Source of the DNA: Oscillospiraceae bacterium
GTDB lineage: Bacteria; Bacillota_A; Clostridia; Oscillospirales; CAG-272
NCBI GenBank assembly: GCA_015063335.1
Contig: SVUH01000005.1
Coordinates: 10,127-74,126 of the forward strand
Length of the DNA stretch: 64,000 nt
Reading direction: 5' to 3'
The position numbers were made by a program, and so were the translations under genes. The notes beneath the pieces were generated by a model. It searched no databases. It saw nothing but the letters and a program-made list of their open reading frames with translations, and was not told the origin of the DNA. This document shows positions 34,201-44,004 of this stretch, in pieces (position 1 is the stretch's first letter; every line of letters starts with the position of its first letter).

Positions 34201-35493
34201 GTGTTCAAATTGAACGGAGTACATCTTAAGCACTGTAAAAATACCGCCGATGTTGCCCCTTTTCGCATGGGTACCCCCAAGAAGGTCGTTATCCCAATGT
34301 CGATGCACATAGGCGCACCTGCAAAGCCCATAGTTAAGGCAGGCGACGAGGTTAAGGTAGGACAGCTCGTAGGCGAGCCGGGAGCAGGACTTTCCTCTCC
34401 GATATACTCGGGTGTGTCGGGAACTGTAAAAAAGATAGACGAGCTTATTACGGTCAGCGGTGCGCATATAACCACCGTCGTTATCGAACCGGACGGACTT
34501 CAGACGGTACATGAGGACGTAAAGCCCCCCGTCGTTGAGAATAGGGAGCAGTTCCTTGATGCCGTACGCAAGAGCGGTATCGTCGGACTTGGTGGCGCAG
34601 GATTTCCTACTGTCGTAAAGCTCAGCGCAGATACGTCGAAAATTGACGCTGTCGTCGTCAACGGCGCGGAGTGCGAGCCTTACATAACCTCAGATACGAG
34701 GACTATGCTTGATGAGCCCGACGTAATCGTAGACGGACTTAAGATGCTGATGGAGTATCTTGACGTTAAAAAAGTTGTGATCGGCATTGAGAATAATAAG
34801 AAAAAATGTATTTCTGCTCTTAAGAGGGCGATACGCGGAATAAACGGTATCCAGATCAAAGCGCTTCCCGCGGTATATCCGCAGGGCGGTGAAAAGGTAC
34901 TTGTTTACCATACCGTCGGCAGAGTCATAAAAGAGGGACAGCTCCCGATAGACGCAGGAGTTATCGTTATAAACTGCACGACAGTTGCGGCGATAGCAAA
35001 ATACGTAATGACAGGCATGCCACTTGTGGAAAAGTGCGTAACGGTCGACGGCTCTGCGATATCCGAGCCTAAAAACGTTATTGCGCCTATCGGAACACCT
35101 GCGCTTGAGCTTATAGAATTTTGCGGCGGCTTTAAAACACAGCCGAGAAAAATTCTTTGGGGTGGACCTATGATGGGTATAGCTTTGCCCGACCTTAATA
35201 TGCCCGTAATGAAGCAGACAAACGCAATTCTTGCGTTTGACCGAAAGGATGCAACGCCGCCCGAGGAGACCGCTTGTATCAAGTGCGGACAGTGCATAAG
35301 CCATTGTCCGTTAAGGCTTTCTCCTACCGACATTAATAAGGCATACTCGGCAAAGGACAAAGAAGCGCTTCAAAAGCTCAAGGTAAATCTTTGTATGGAG
35401 TGCGGCTCCTGCTCTTACGTGTGCCCCGCAAAGAAAAATTTAGTTCAGACTAACAAGCTTGCAAAGGCAATGCTTAGAAACGGAGGTAAATAA
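34201..35493 (+). CDS. rnfC: Rnf complex subunit RnfC
   Basis: Peripheral subunit of the ferredoxin:NAD+ oxidoreductase that couples electron transfer to ion pumping. 430 residues; the NADH/FMN-site region includes GLGGAGFPTVVKL near residue 130 and GAECEPYI near 158. Two [4Fe-4S] motifs, CIKCGQCISHCP near 359 and CMECGSCSYVCP near 398, occupy the C-terminus. GTG start at 34201, twelve bases after AAGGAGG. First gene of rnfCDGEAB, the order usual for Clostridia. Confidence 0.96.
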   Translation: MFKLNGVHLKHCKNTADVAPFRMGTPKKVVIPMSMHIGAPAKPIVKAGDEVKVGQLVGEPGAGLSSPIYSGVSGTVKKIDELITVSGAHITTVVIEPDGLQTVHEDVKPPVVENREQFLDAVRKSGIVGLGGAGFPTVVKLSADTSKIDAVVVNGAECEPYITSDTRTMLDEPDVIVDGLKMLMEYLDVKKVVIGIENNKKKCISALKRAIRGINGIQIKALPAVYPQGGEKVLVYHTVGRVIKEGQLPIDAGVIVINCTTVAAIAKYVMTGMPLVEKCVTVDGSAISEPKNVIAPIGTPALELIEFCGGFKTQPRKILWGGPMMGIALPDLNMPVMKQTNAILAFDRKDATPPEETACIKCGQCISHCPLRLSPTDINKAYSAKDKEALQKLKVNLCMECGSCSYVCPAKKNLVQTNKLAKAMLRNGGK

Positions 35494-35495
35494 GC

Positions 35496-36407
35496 TTGGA
35501 TAACAGCGTACTTTTAGTATCTCCGTCACCTCACGTTCGTTCAAGGCGAAACACTCAAAACATAATGCTCGACGTTATTATCGCGCTTTGTCCTGCGCTC
35601 GTTGCGTCCGTTATAATATTCGGCTATCGCGCGCTTGTCGTTACGCTTTTCTGCATTGGAGTGTGCGTTGCGTCCGAGTTTTTGTTTGAGCTTGTAACGA
35701 AGAGAAAAAAGACGGTCAAGGACCTTTCCGCTGTCGTTACGGGAATGCTCCTTGCATTTAATCTACCTGTAAACATACCGCTCTGGCAGGCGGCTGTCGG
35801 ATGCGTTATTGCGATAGTTATAGTAAAGCAGCTTTTCGGCGGTATCGGTTGCAATTTCGCAAACCCCGCGATCACCGCAAGAGTAGTAATGCTCATTTCC
35901 TTTGCGAGCAGTATGACGAGCTTTTCGACAAGACTCGATGCGGTAAGCTCCGCAACGCCCCTTTCGGGTGGCGAGATGCCCTCGATCATTGATCTGCTTC
36001 TCGGCAATCACGGAGGAAGCCTTGGAGAAACCTGCGCGATAGCACTTCTCATCGGCTTTGCGTATTTGCTTATCCGCCGCGTGATAACGTGGCATACTCC
36101 CGTCGTGTTCGTGGGAACGGTGTTTTTGTTTACTCTCGCGCTTGGCGAAAATCCAGTTGAGCACGTGCTGACTGGCGGACTTTTGCTTGGTGCTGTGTTT
36201 ATGGCGACGGACTATTCCACCACACCGCCCACAAAATGGGGTAAGGTTATATTCGGTGTAGGCTGCGGTGTTATAACCGTGCTTATCCGCGTTTTCGGCA
36301 ATTATCCCGAGGGTGTGTCGTTTGCAATTCTCCTTATGAACATACTTACGCCTCTTATATCCAAGGTGTGCGCACCAAGACCGTTTGGAGGTGTTAAGAA
36401 AAAATGA
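35496..36407 (+). CDS. rnfD: Rnf complex subunit RnfD
   Basis: 303-residue integral membrane subunit with about ten helices. It carries a covalently bound FMN in characterised complexes; the threonine of SSATPLSGGEMPS-like region near residue 153 (here DAVSSATPLSGG) is the expected attachment site. The sequence VSPSPHVRSRRNTQNIMLDVI at the start is typical (quoted in part). TTG start eight bases after GGAGGT; two bases separate it from rnfC. Confidence 0.95.
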   Translation: MDNSVLLVSPSPHVRSRRNTQNIMLDVIIALCPALVASVIIFGYRALVVTLFCIGVCVASEFLFELVTKRKKTVKDLSAVVTGMLLAFNLPVNIPLWQAAVGCVIAIVIVKQLFGGIGCNFANPAITARVVMLISFASSMTSFSTRLDAVSSATPLSGGEMPSIIDLLLGNHGGSLGETCAIALLIGFAYLLIRRVITWHTPVVFVGTVFLFTLALGENPVEHVLTGGLLLGAVFMATDYSTTPPTKWGKVIFGVGCGVITVLIRVFGNYPEGVSFAILLMNILTPLISKVCAPRPFGGVKKK

Positions 36408-36943
36408 AAAAGATGAATACGTCAGTGAAAAGTATAATCGTGCTTGTCGCTATCTGCCTTGTAATAGGCGGCGCTATGGCGGCAGTCAATATGATAACCG
36501 AGCCGAAGATAGCAGAGGCGGAGGCAGAGGCTGAGCGACTCGCCCTTGCCGAGGTCTGCCCCGAGAACGGCGGCTTTGAAGCGATCTCGGGAATAGAGCT
36601 TCCCAAGTCGGTAAAGACGGTGTATCGCGACCTTGACGGGGAGGGCTACGTTGCCATGCTTTCCGTCGGCGGATACGATTCCTCAAAGCCCATGTCCGTA
36701 GCGGTCGGATTTACGAGCGGCTGCCAAATAATCAAGTGCAAGGTCATTTCCGCGCAGGGAGAGACCTCGGGAATAGGAAGCAAGGTCATGGACGAGGACT
36801 TCCTTATGCAGTTCGACGGTAAGTCCGAGGGGCTTGACGGCGTGGACGCAATAAGCGGAGCAACGATCTCGTCCTCGGCACTCATAGATGCGGTAAGAGA
36901 AAGCTTTTCGGCATTAAAGGCGGCAGAGGAGGTGGCAAAATGA
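36404..36943 (+). CDS. rnfG: Rnf complex subunit RnfG
   Basis: 179 residues: one N-terminal membrane helix and an extracytoplasmic FMN-binding domain. The flavinylation motif is DAISGATISSSAL near residue 148, in which the Thr bears FMN. Overlaps rnfD and rnfE by four bases (ATGA on both sides). Confidence 0.95.
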   Translation: MKKMNTSVKSIIVLVAICLVIGGAMAAVNMITEPKIAEAEAEAERLALAEVCPENGGFEAISGIELPKSVKTVYRDLDGEGYVAMLSVGGYDSSKPMSVAVGFTSGCQIIKCKVISAQGETSGIGSKVMDEDFLMQFDGKSEGLDGVDAISGATISSSALIDAVRESFSALKAAEEVAK

Positions 36944-37629
36944 GCAAGTGGAAGAATTTTTTAAAGGGAATAATAAAGGAAAATCCCGTACTCGTGCTTG
37001 TCCTTGGTACTTGCCCGACGCTTGCAGTCACAACCTCGGTGCTCAACGCCCTTGGCATGGGACTTGCCGCAACGGTAGTCCTTTTGTGCTCCAATATGGC
37101 AATATCGGCATTGCGTAAGGTTATCCCAGATAAGGTAAGAATACCCTGCTACATAGTTCTTATAGCGGGATTTGTTACCATGGTCGAGATGCTTATGCAC
37201 GCGTTTGTTCCGAGCCTTTACGAGTCGCTCGGTATATTCCTCTCGCTTATAGTTGTTAACTGTATCATTCTCGGCAGAGCCGAAATGTACGCAAGCAAAA
37301 ATACGGTAGTCGATTCCGCGATCGACGCGCTCGGAATGGGAGTAGGCTTTACGCTTGCGCTGTTCCTTATGGCATCAATACGTGAGGTGTTTGGCGCGGG
37401 ATCGTGGTGCGGCCTTGAGATACCCTTTGCGGGAGATTACAGTATGATGATACTGACTATGGCTCCGGGTGGATTTTTCGTGTTCGGCTGCCTTATAGCG
37501 CTCGTTAACTTTATCACGACTCGAAAGGGCGGCAAGGTAAAGAAGAACGTCGGATGTGCAGGCTGCCCCTCGGCAAGCCTTTGCGGTAAGATGCAGGACG
37601 CAGGCTGCGAAAAGGAGGAGAATAAGTGA
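36940..37629 (+). CDS. rnfE: Rnf complex subunit RnfE with cysteine-rich C-terminal tail
   Basis: 229 residues, six membrane helices, homologous to RnfA and NqrD/E. The core (1-195) shows NPVLVLVLGTCPTLAVT and GMGVGFTLALFLMASIREVFG (in part). The last 30 residues leave the membrane and contain four cysteines (C206, C209, C215, C223) in CAGCPSASLCG...GC, which is unusual for RnfE of proteobacteria and could hold a metal or cluster. Overlaps rnfG by four bases and abuts rnfA. Confidence 0.94.
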   Translation: MSKWKNFLKGIIKENPVLVLVLGTCPTLAVTTSVLNALGMGLAATVVLLCSNMAISALRKVIPDKVRIPCYIVLIAGFVTMVEMLMHAFVPSLYESLGIFLSLIVVNCIILGRAEMYASKNTVVDSAIDALGMGVGFTLALFLMASIREVFGAGSWCGLEIPFAGDYSMMILTMAPGGFFVFGCLIALVNFITTRKGGKVKKNVGCAGCPSASLCGKMQDAGCEKEENK

Positions 37630-38228
37630 TGGAAGAATTAAGAACGCTTATTATAATCCTTCTTACCTCGGTTCTCGTAAATAACTACGTGCTTTCAAGA
37701 TTTTTGGGAATTTGTCCGTTTCTCGGTGTTTCCAAAAAGCTTAACCAAGCTGTGGGAATGGGTGTTGCGGTAATATTCGTAATGCTCATGGCAACTGCCG
37801 CGACATGGCCTATACAGACCTTTTTGCTTGAGAACTTCGGACTTGGCTATATGAGAACGATAGTGTTTATTCTCGTTATAGCCGCACTCGTTCAGCTCGT
37901 TGAAATGGTTCTTAAAAAATATATTCCCGCGCTTCACGCGTCTCTCGGAATATATCTGCCTCTTATCACCACCAATTGCGCGGTGCTCGGCGTAACCATA
38001 AACAATATCAACGAGAATTTTGGCTTTTTGCAGTCAATGGTAAGCTCACTTGGAGCAGGACTCGGATTTTTACTTGCAATGGTGCTGTTTGCGGGTGTGC
38101 GCTCAAGGCTTGAGGAGGCAAAGCCCCCGAAGTGCTTTGAGGGACTTCCAATAACCCTCGTTTCCGCATCTATCGTCGCACTGTCCTTCTTTGGATTTGC
38201 GGGCATAGTTGACGGTATTTTCGGATAA
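37629..38228 (+). CDS. rnfA: Rnf complex subunit RnfA
   Basis: 199 residues, six membrane helices, close to RnfE in fold; RnfA and RnfE together hold an intramembrane iron-sulfur site, and the conserved cysteines here are in LGICPFLGV near residue 28 and TNCAVLGV near 117. Start is ATG at 37629, or GTG at 37626 one codon earlier; GGAGG at 37614 suits both. Overlaps rnfE. Confidence 0.95.
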   Translation: MEELRTLIIILLTSVLVNNYVLSRFLGICPFLGVSKKLNQAVGMGVAVIFVMLMATAATWPIQTFLLENFGLGYMRTIVFILVIAALVQLVEMVLKKYIPALHASLGIYLPLITTNCAVLGVTINNINENFGFLQSMVSSLGAGLGFLLAMVLFAGVRSRLEEAKPPKCFEGLPITLVSASIVALSFFGFAGIVDGIFG

Positions 38229-38240
38229 GGAGGTAAGTAT

Positions 38241-39071
38241 ATGACTGAACCAATGAAGATTTTAGTTGCGATAGCGGTCGTCGTCGGTATCGGCGCAGTT
38301 TGCGCGATAGTATTGGTCGTGGCATCAAAGGCGTTTGCTGTTAAAGAGGACGAAAAATATGCAAAAATACGTGAGTGTCTTCCCGGCGCTAACTGCGGTG
38401 CGTGCGGATATGCAGGCTGTGACGGCTACGCAAAGGCACTTGCGGAGAGTGACGGAATTGCCGCAAATCTCTGTATCCCCGGTGGAGACGGAGCGGCAAC
38501 GGCAATTGCCGATATACTCGGTGTTGAGGTCGGCGACGTCGTTGAAAGAGTTGCCGTCGTGCATTGCTACGGCGACTGTGAGCACACCTCAAACAAAATG
38601 GATTACGTGGGTATTAAGACCTGCGAGGCGGCAAAGCTTATGTTCGGTGGGCAGGGAAAATGCGTCTGGGGCTGTATAGGCTTTGGCGACTGCGTTGCGG
38701 TTTGCCCTCAGGGAGCGATATGTATTGAGAACGGAATCGCTCATATTGATACGAGAAAATGTATCGGCTGCGGTCTTTGCCAAAGGGCGTGTCCGCGCGG
38801 ACTTATTGAGGTCATCAAGGACGTTGACTGCGTGCTCGTTACCTGCAACAATACGGAAAAGGGCGCGTCGGTCAGAGGGAAATGCTCAAACGGCTGTATC
38901 GGCTGTAAAAAATGTGAGAAGAATTGCCCTGCGGAGGCTATCTCGGTTACGGATAACCTTGCGAGAATTGACTACGAAAAATGTACCGATTGCGGCGAGT
39001 GCGCAAGAAATTGCCCCGTTGGCTGTATTATCGTTTCCGATTTCAGCGGATTGCACAGAGTAAAAAATTAA
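38241..39071 (+). CDS. rnfB: Rnf complex subunit RnfB, ferredoxin-accepting subunit
   Basis: 276 residues. An N-terminal membrane helix is followed by a four-cysteine cluster domain (CLPGANCGACGYAGCDGYA near residue 47) and then four CxxCxxCxxxCP-like motifs: CVWGCIGFGDCVAVCP, CIGCGLCQRACP, CIGCKKCEKNCP and CTDCGECARNCP. These clusters pass electrons from ferredoxin into the complex. Last gene of the operon, 12 bases after rnfA, with AAGGAGG. Confidence 0.96.
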   Translation: MTEPMKILVAIAVVVGIGAVCAIVLVVASKAFAVKEDEKYAKIRECLPGANCGACGYAGCDGYAKALAESDGIAANLCIPGGDGAATAIADILGVEVGDVVERVAVVHCYGDCEHTSNKMDYVGIKTCEAAKLMFGGQGKCVWGCIGFGDCVAVCPQGAICIENGIAHIDTRKCIGCGLCQRACPRGLIEVIKDVDCVLVTCNNTEKGASVRGKCSNGCIGCKKCEKNCPAEAISVTDNLARIDYEKCTDCGECARNCPVGCIIVSDFSGLHRVKN

Positions 39072-39090
39072 AATGGGAGGGGGAGACGCT

Positions 39091-39867
39091 ATGGAAGCCT
39101 TTGTGACAACGGAATACTCTATAAAGCTTGACAAAGTGGAAAAAGAGCTTACGGTAGCGATCCTCTCCGATCTTCACAGCTCGCCGTCCACGGATATATC
39201 GGGAATGGTGGAGCTTTTGCAAAAAAGGAGTCCTGACTATATACTCATGCCGGGAGACGTCTTTGAGCGGCTTGACGGCAAGCGTACCGAGTGGACAGAT
39301 GCGGGGCTTGAGCTTATGAAAAAATCATCAGAGATCGCTCCCGTAATGTATTCATTTGGCAACCATGAAAACGGCGGATTTGGCTCTTGGAATTTCTTGA
39401 AGTGGCGGAAAAAGTATTTTTTGCCCAAATATTTTTCGCCCGAGGAGCTTGACCTGATATTTGACAGCGGTGCGACCGTGCTTGACGACACTTACGTCAT
39501 AGAGGACGGAATTGCGTTCGGCGGACTGACATCGGGCTTTATAAATCGGGAGCGAAAGCCAAATCTTGATTGGCTTGACGAATTTTGCTCGCTCGATACG
39601 CCCAAAATACTGCTTTGCCACCACCCCGAATATTATAAAAAATATTTAAATGATAAGAATATTGATTTGATAGTTTCGGGACACGCGCACGGGGGTCAAT
39701 GGCGATTTTTCGGCAGAGGTCTTTTTGCACCGGGGCAGGGGTTATTCCCGAAGTATACCTCGGGAGTTCACGACGGACGTTTTGTTGTGTCGCGCGGACT
39801 TAAGGTAGGCGGCAAAATACCGAGAATTTTTAACAGACCCGAAATTGTTTTTTTAAAAATCAACTGA
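39091..39867 (+). CDS. Calcineurin-like metallophosphoesterase
   Basis: 258 residues with all metal-binding motifs of the family: LSDLHSS (DxH) near residue 28, PGDVFE near 54, FGNHENGG near 91, and C-terminal HH and SGHAHGGQW near 195. The form resembles the YkuE/YaeI-type phosphodiesterases, but there is no membrane anchor or Tat signal here. The ATG at 39091 follows a GGGAGGGGGAG site; an ATG at 39073 would place that site inside the gene. Nineteen bases after rnfB, so it may share its transcript. Substrate unknown. Confidence 0.88.
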   Translation: MEAFVTTEYSIKLDKVEKELTVAILSDLHSSPSTDISGMVELLQKRSPDYILMPGDVFERLDGKRTEWTDAGLELMKKSSEIAPVMYSFGNHENGGFGSWNFLKWRKKYFLPKYFSPEELDLIFDSGATVLDDTYVIEDGIAFGGLTSGFINRERKPNLDWLDEFCSLDTPKILLCHHPEYYKKYLNDKNIDLIVSGHAHGGQWRFFGRGLFAPGQGLFPKYTSGVHDGRFVVSRGLKVGGKIPRIFNRPEIVFLKIN

Positions 39868-39880
39868 ATATGAAACTAAC

Positions 39881-39927
39881 AAAAAATCAACTTGCTTTCA
39901 TTTTTTTGAACGCGAGTTGATTTTTTT
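39881..39927 (+). terminator. Terminator after the metallophosphoesterase gene
   Basis: AAAAAATCAACT pairs with AGTTGATTTTTT across a loop of about 20 bases; T7 at the 3' side. It would close the rnf transcript. Confidence 0.7.
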
Positions 39928-40010
39928 GTTTGCCGTAAAAACAAAATCGAGTATATATTCTCTCAAATTGCGGAACAATTATTGTATCTTTAAAAAATGG
40001 AGGAGTAAAA

Positions 40011-41090
40011 ATGAAAGCAAGCAAAATACTCATTTTGATCTGTGCACTTGCGTTGTGCCTCGGTACGTTTTACGGCTGTGGCAGAAAGCAAGCCGCAGAT
40101 GTTCACGTGTTCTATTACACGTACAGCGACACCTATATTTCAACGGTTCGCGCGTCTCTTGACAAGCAGCTTGGTGATGCTGGCATATCTTATCAGGATC
40201 ACGACGGAAACAACAACCAGACAACTCAGACTGAGCAGGTGCAGACGGCAATTACCAAGGGCGCAAAGCTTATCGTAGTTAATATTGTAACGACTGGCTC
40301 TGACGACGCGGCAAACGGCATCGTAAGTCTTGCCAAGGACGCGGGCATCCCCGTTATCTTTTTCAACAGAGAGGTATCCGACGGGGTTGTAAACAGCTAC
40401 GACAAGTGTATCTTTATAGGAACAGATGCGGCTGAGGCAGGATATTTGCAGGGCGATATGATCGGCGACTACGTTGTTAAGAATTACAACGCGATCGACC
40501 TCAACGGCGACGGTAAGATATCCTACGTCATGTTCATGGGCGAAAAAGGCAACAACGAAGCGATATACAGAACGCAGTATTCGGTTGAAAATGCTAACAA
40601 AAAGCTTAAAGAGGCAGGCAAGCCCGCGCTTGAGTTTTACGACAAGGCGAATAATGATAAGTATCTGCTTGACAGAGACGGAAAGTGGTCGGCTCAGGCG
40701 GCAAACGAGTATATGACGACGATTCTCGCCTCTTATAATACCCAGAATAAGAATATGGTCGAGCTTGTAATATGCAATAACGACGGCATGGCAGAGGGCG
40801 CAATATCGGCGCTCAGCGGAGCAGGATTTAATACGGGTGCGGCGAATGCCACGGCAATTCCCGTTTTCGGTGTTGACGCAACGAGTGCGGCGGTATCTCT
40901 TATATCCGCAGGTAAAATGGCGGGAACAATCAAGCAGGATGCCGACGGTATGGCTACGGCAATAATGAAGAGCGTTTCCAATTCACTTGACGGCAAGGCG
41001 CTCCTTGACGGTATGTCGGATTACCAGATCGACGACGACGTAAACAAGGTAAGAATTCATTATTCGGTATATCTTGGCGAAAACAAGTAA
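40011..41090 (+). CDS. mglB: Galactose-type ABC transporter substrate-binding lipoprotein
   Basis: 359 residues. Residues 1-22 are a lipoprotein signal (lipobox FYGC). The periplasmic-binding fold follows (Peripla_BP_4), with VHVFYYTYSDTYIS near 30, FNREVSDG near 121 and the calcium loop DLNGDGKISYV near 160 that is characteristic of MglB-type galactose/glucose binding proteins. The next two genes encode the ATPase and permease. GGAGG lies eight bases before the ATG. Galactose, methyl-galactoside or glucose is the likely ligand; the exact sugar is inferred. Confidence 0.92.
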   Translation: MKASKILILICALALCLGTFYGCGRKQAADVHVFYYTYSDTYISTVRASLDKQLGDAGISYQDHDGNNNQTTQTEQVQTAITKGAKLIVVNIVTTGSDDAANGIVSLAKDAGIPVIFFNREVSDGVVNSYDKCIFIGTDAAEAGYLQGDMIGDYVVKNYNAIDLNGDGKISYVMFMGEKGNNEAIYRTQYSVENANKKLKEAGKPALEFYDKANNDKYLLDRDGKWSAQAANEYMTTILASYNTQNKNMVELVICNNDGMAEGAISALSGAGFNTGAANATAIPVFGVDATSAAVSLISAGKMAGTIKQDADGMATAIMKSVSNSLDGKALLDGMSDYQIDDDVNKVRIHYSVYLGENK

Positions 41091-41100
41091 ATCATAAATA

Positions 41101-41132
41101 GGGGTTGCTTCGTTGGCTAAACGAAGCACCCC
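41101..41132 (+). other. Hairpin between mglB and mglA
   Basis: GGGG-T-TGCTTCGTT pairs with AACGAAGCA-CCCC around a five-base loop. With no long T run it may protect the 3' end of mglB mRNA or lower read-through, so that binding protein exceeds ATPase. Its left half resembles the end of the element at 27561. Confidence 0.65.
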
Positions 41133-41165
41133 CTGTATCTAAATTTATAAAAACAGGTAAACGGA

Positions 41166-42671
41166 ATGCAAGAATATTTACTTGAAATGAAAAACATAAG
41201 TAAGGAGTTTCCAAGCGTAAAGGCTCTGTCGGACGTTACCTTCAGGCTTCGCAGGGGAACGGTGCACGCTCTTATGGGAGAGAACGGCGCGGGTAAATCA
41301 ACCCTTATGAAATGCCTTTTCGGAATTTATGGGGCGGATAGCGGAGAGATAGTGCTCGACGGTGAGCGCGTAAGCTTCAAAAATCCTGCTGAGGCGCTCC
41401 GCCACGGAGTTGCCATGGTGCATCAGGAGCTTAATCAGGCACTCAAAAGAAGCGTCTCTGATAACATCTGGCTTGGACGGTATCCGACGCGCCTCGGTGT
41501 GACGCTTGAGGGCAAGATGTATCACGACACCTTGGAAATATTTAAGGAGCTTGAAATAAACGTTGACCCTCGAAGAATAATGAGCACAATGTCCGTGTCG
41601 GAGCGGCAGATCGTAGAAATTGCCAAGGCTGTATCTTATAACTCAAAGGTAATCGTGCTTGACGAGCCTACCTCATCTCTTAACGAAAAAGAGGTCGAGC
41701 ATCTGTTCCGAATCATAAAAAAGCTTAAAGACAGAGGCTGCGGCATAATCTATATCTCTCATAAAATGGAAGAAATTTTAGAAATATCCGACGATATCAC
41801 CGTAATGCGCGACGGTAAAAACGTAGCGACTCATAGAGCAGAGGAGCTTGATATGGATAAAATAATCAAGCTTATGGTGGGCAGAGAGCTGACGGAGCGC
41901 TTTCCGCCAAAGACTAACCTGATAGGCGACGTTACGCTTCGCGTCGAGGGACTTACGGCAAAATACGCGAACGTCAAGGACGTAAGCTTTGAGGTTCGCG
42001 CGGGCGAGATCGTCGGCGTCGCGGGACTTGGCGGCGCTGGGCGCACCGAGCTGCTTGAGTGCATATTCGGGCTTCTTACAAAAAGCGGCGGAAAAATGAC
42101 GCTCGGCACTAAGGAGATATACAACAGAACGCCGCGCGAGGCTATCGCGAACGGCTTTGCAATGCTCACAGAGGAGCGCCGCGCTACGGGAATATTCGGA
42201 ATACTTGATATAACGGAGAATACGGTAATTTCAAATCTTTCGGCATACCGACTTGCAGGCGTGCTTTTGAACCGTAAAAAAATGAACAAGGATACGGATT
42301 GGTCGATAAGTGCTATGCGAATAAAAACGCCGTCGAGGCAAAGCAAAATAAGAAATCTGTCGGGCGGAAATCAGCAGAAGGTGATTCTCGGCAGGTGGCT
42401 GTTGACAAGCCCCGAGGTACTGTTACTCGACGAGCCGACCAGAGGAATTGACGTCGGCGCAAAGTATGAGATATATCAGCTCATAATTGAGCTTGCCTCT
42501 AAGGGTAAATCCGTAATTATGGTATCCAGCGAGATGCCCGAGCTTCTCGGGATCTGCGACAGAATACTCGTCATGTCGGGTGGACGACTTGCGGGCGAGG
42601 TGGCGCTCGGAAGCGAAAGAGAAGCAGACGTTCAAGAAAAGATAATGACGCTTGCCGCAAAATATGTATAG
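41166..42671 (+). CDS. mglA: Galactose-type ABC transporter ATPase (two ABC domains)
   Basis: 501 residues with two nucleotide-binding domains. First: Walker [10 protein letters not shown] near residue 39, signature-like [14 protein letters not shown] near 140, Walker [10 protein letters not shown]. Second: [12 protein letters not shown] form of Walker A ([12 protein letters not shown], typical of this subfamily) near 286, signature [15 protein letters not shown] near 400, and [15 protein letters not shown]. This is the MglA/RbsA architecture. 75 bases after mglB. Confidence 0.94.
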   Translation: MQEYLLEMKNISKEFPSVKALSDVTFRLRRGTVHALMGENGAGKSTLMKCLFGIYGADSGEIVLDGERVSFKNPAEALRHGVAMVHQELNQALKRSVSDNIWLGRYPTRLGVTLEGKMYHDTLEIFKELEINVDPRRIMSTMSVSERQIVEIAKAVSYNSKVIVLDEPTSSLNEKEVEHLFRIIKKLKDRGCGIIYISHKMEEILEISDDITVMRDGKNVATHRAEELDMDKIIKLMVGRELTERFPPKTNLIGDVTLRVEGLTAKYANVKDVSFEVRAGEIVGVAGLGGAGRTELLECIFGLLTKSGGKMTLGTKEIYNRTPREAIANGFAMLTEERRATGIFGILDITENTVISNLSAYRLAGVLLNRKKMNKDTDWSISAMRIKTPSRQSKIRNLSGGNQQKVILGRWLLTSPEVLLLDEPTRGIDVGAKYEIYQLIIELASKGKSVIMVSSEMPELLGICDRILVMSGGRLAGEVALGSEREADVQEKIMTLAAKYV

Positions 42672-42691
42672 CCGTAAGGGAGTAATACAAA

Positions 42692-43762
42692 ATGCTTGAA
42701 AAACTGAATTTCAAAAAAAGATTTATGGACTTTCGCGCCCTTTCGTCCTCTGATAAAAGGAGCACTGTAAAGGAATTTCTTATAAACAACCTCTTGTATA
42801 TTCTTCTTATCGCTTCTATCGTGGGAATACAGATATACGACCCGAGGTTTCTTTCCTTGTCCTCAATTATAAACATTATTTCGCTGTCAGCGGCGAATTT
42901 GCCTATTGCACTCGGAATAGCTGGCTGTATTATTCTGACGGGAACTGACCTCTCGGCAGGCCGTATCGTTGGTGTTACCGCATGCGTTGCCGCCTCGCTG
43001 TTGCAGGCGAGCGGATACGCGGGGAAGATGTTTCCGAGCCTTGCGACCTTTCCTATATGGGGAGTATTCCTCATAGTTATAGCAATTGGCGCGCTCGTCG
43101 GATTTATAAACGGCTTTTGTACTGCAAAATTCAATCTACACCCGTTTATAGTAACTCTTGCCACACAGCTTATAACCTACGGAGCGCTTCTTATATACCT
43201 CATGCAGGGAACGAATAACGGACAGTCCATTTCGGGGCTTGATTCGTCCTACACGGGATTTATAACGGGAAGCGTAATACGCTTCGGCTCTGTGGCACTC
43301 CCGAATTACGTCTTTTACTCAATAGCGATAACGGCTATCATTTGGTTTATATGGAACAAGACCGCATTCGGCAAGAATATGTTTGCAGTCGGCTCTAACC
43401 CCGAGGCTGCAAACGTTTCGGGTGTAAATGTAAGCAAGACTATTATACTCGTGTTTGTGCTTGCGGGAATTATGTACGGACTTACGGGATTTATCGAAGC
43501 CGCGAGAATTGGCTCTAACAGCGCGGCTACGGGACTCAACTATGAGCTGGACGCAATTGCTGCGTGCGTAATTGGCGGCGTTTCGTTTGTCGGCGGTATA
43601 GGAAAAATACGCGGAGTTATTATGGGAGTTCTTTTGCTCCGTATTATCTTCGTCGGACTCACATTCCTCGGCATCGACTCCAATTTGCAGTACGTTATAA
43701 AGGGTATTATAATCCTCGCCGCGTGCGCGATAGATATGAGAAAATATCTTGTCAAAAAATAA
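42692..43762 (+). CDS. mglC: Galactose-type ABC transporter permease
   Basis: 356 residues, about nine or ten membrane segments, BPD_transp_2 family. The ILTGTDLSAGRIVG segment near residue 90 and the GLNYELDAIAACVIGGVSFVGG segment near 285 (quoted in part) are the conserved loops of RbsC/MglC permeases. Completes the mglBAC operon; starts 20 bases after mglA with GGGAG upstream. Confidence 0.94.
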   Translation: MLEKLNFKKRFMDFRALSSSDKRSTVKEFLINNLLYILLIASIVGIQIYDPRFLSLSSIINIISLSAANLPIALGIAGCIILTGTDLSAGRIVGVTACVAASLLQASGYAGKMFPSLATFPIWGVFLIVIAIGALVGFINGFCTAKFNLHPFIVTLATQLITYGALLIYLMQGTNNGQSISGLDSSYTGFITGSVIRFGSVALPNYVFYSIAITAIIWFIWNKTAFGKNMFAVGSNPEAANVSGVNVSKTIILVFVLAGIMYGLTGFIEAARIGSNSAATGLNYELDAIAACVIGGVSFVGGIGKIRGVIMGVLLLRIIFVGLTFLGIDSNLQYVIKGIIILAACAIDMRKYLVKK

Positions 43763-43772
43763 AGCAACCAAG

Positions 43773-43818
43773 AAAACCGCGGAAGGGCAAAATTATTGCC
43801 GCTTCGCGGTTTTTCGTC
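43773..43818 (+). terminator. Terminator after mglC
   Basis: Long hairpin AAAACCGC..GGCAA / TTGCC..GCGGTTTTT with small internal bulges, T5 and a further T-rich tail. Confidence 0.85.
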
Positions 43819-43899
43819 TTTTTAAACTTCTATTGTGCATTTTATATAAAAAATAATATTAGTTTTTGAGCAATATTACAGTTAGTTCATACTTTGATG

Positions 43900-43928
43900 T
43901 TGAATTGTTCACAATTAAATAGTAAAAT
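43900..43928 (+). promoter_or_regulatory. Promoter of the HPr-like gene
   Basis: TTGAAT (43900-43905) and TAAAAT (43923-43928), spacer 17 bases; the remaining leader is about 70 bases. Confidence 0.65.
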
Positions 43929-44004
43929 ATAGCCAACAGAGATGCAGAAACTAAAAGGAACTGCAAGCAGTATGCGGAACGCTTTGAAAGGAAAGGTAAT
44001 TATT

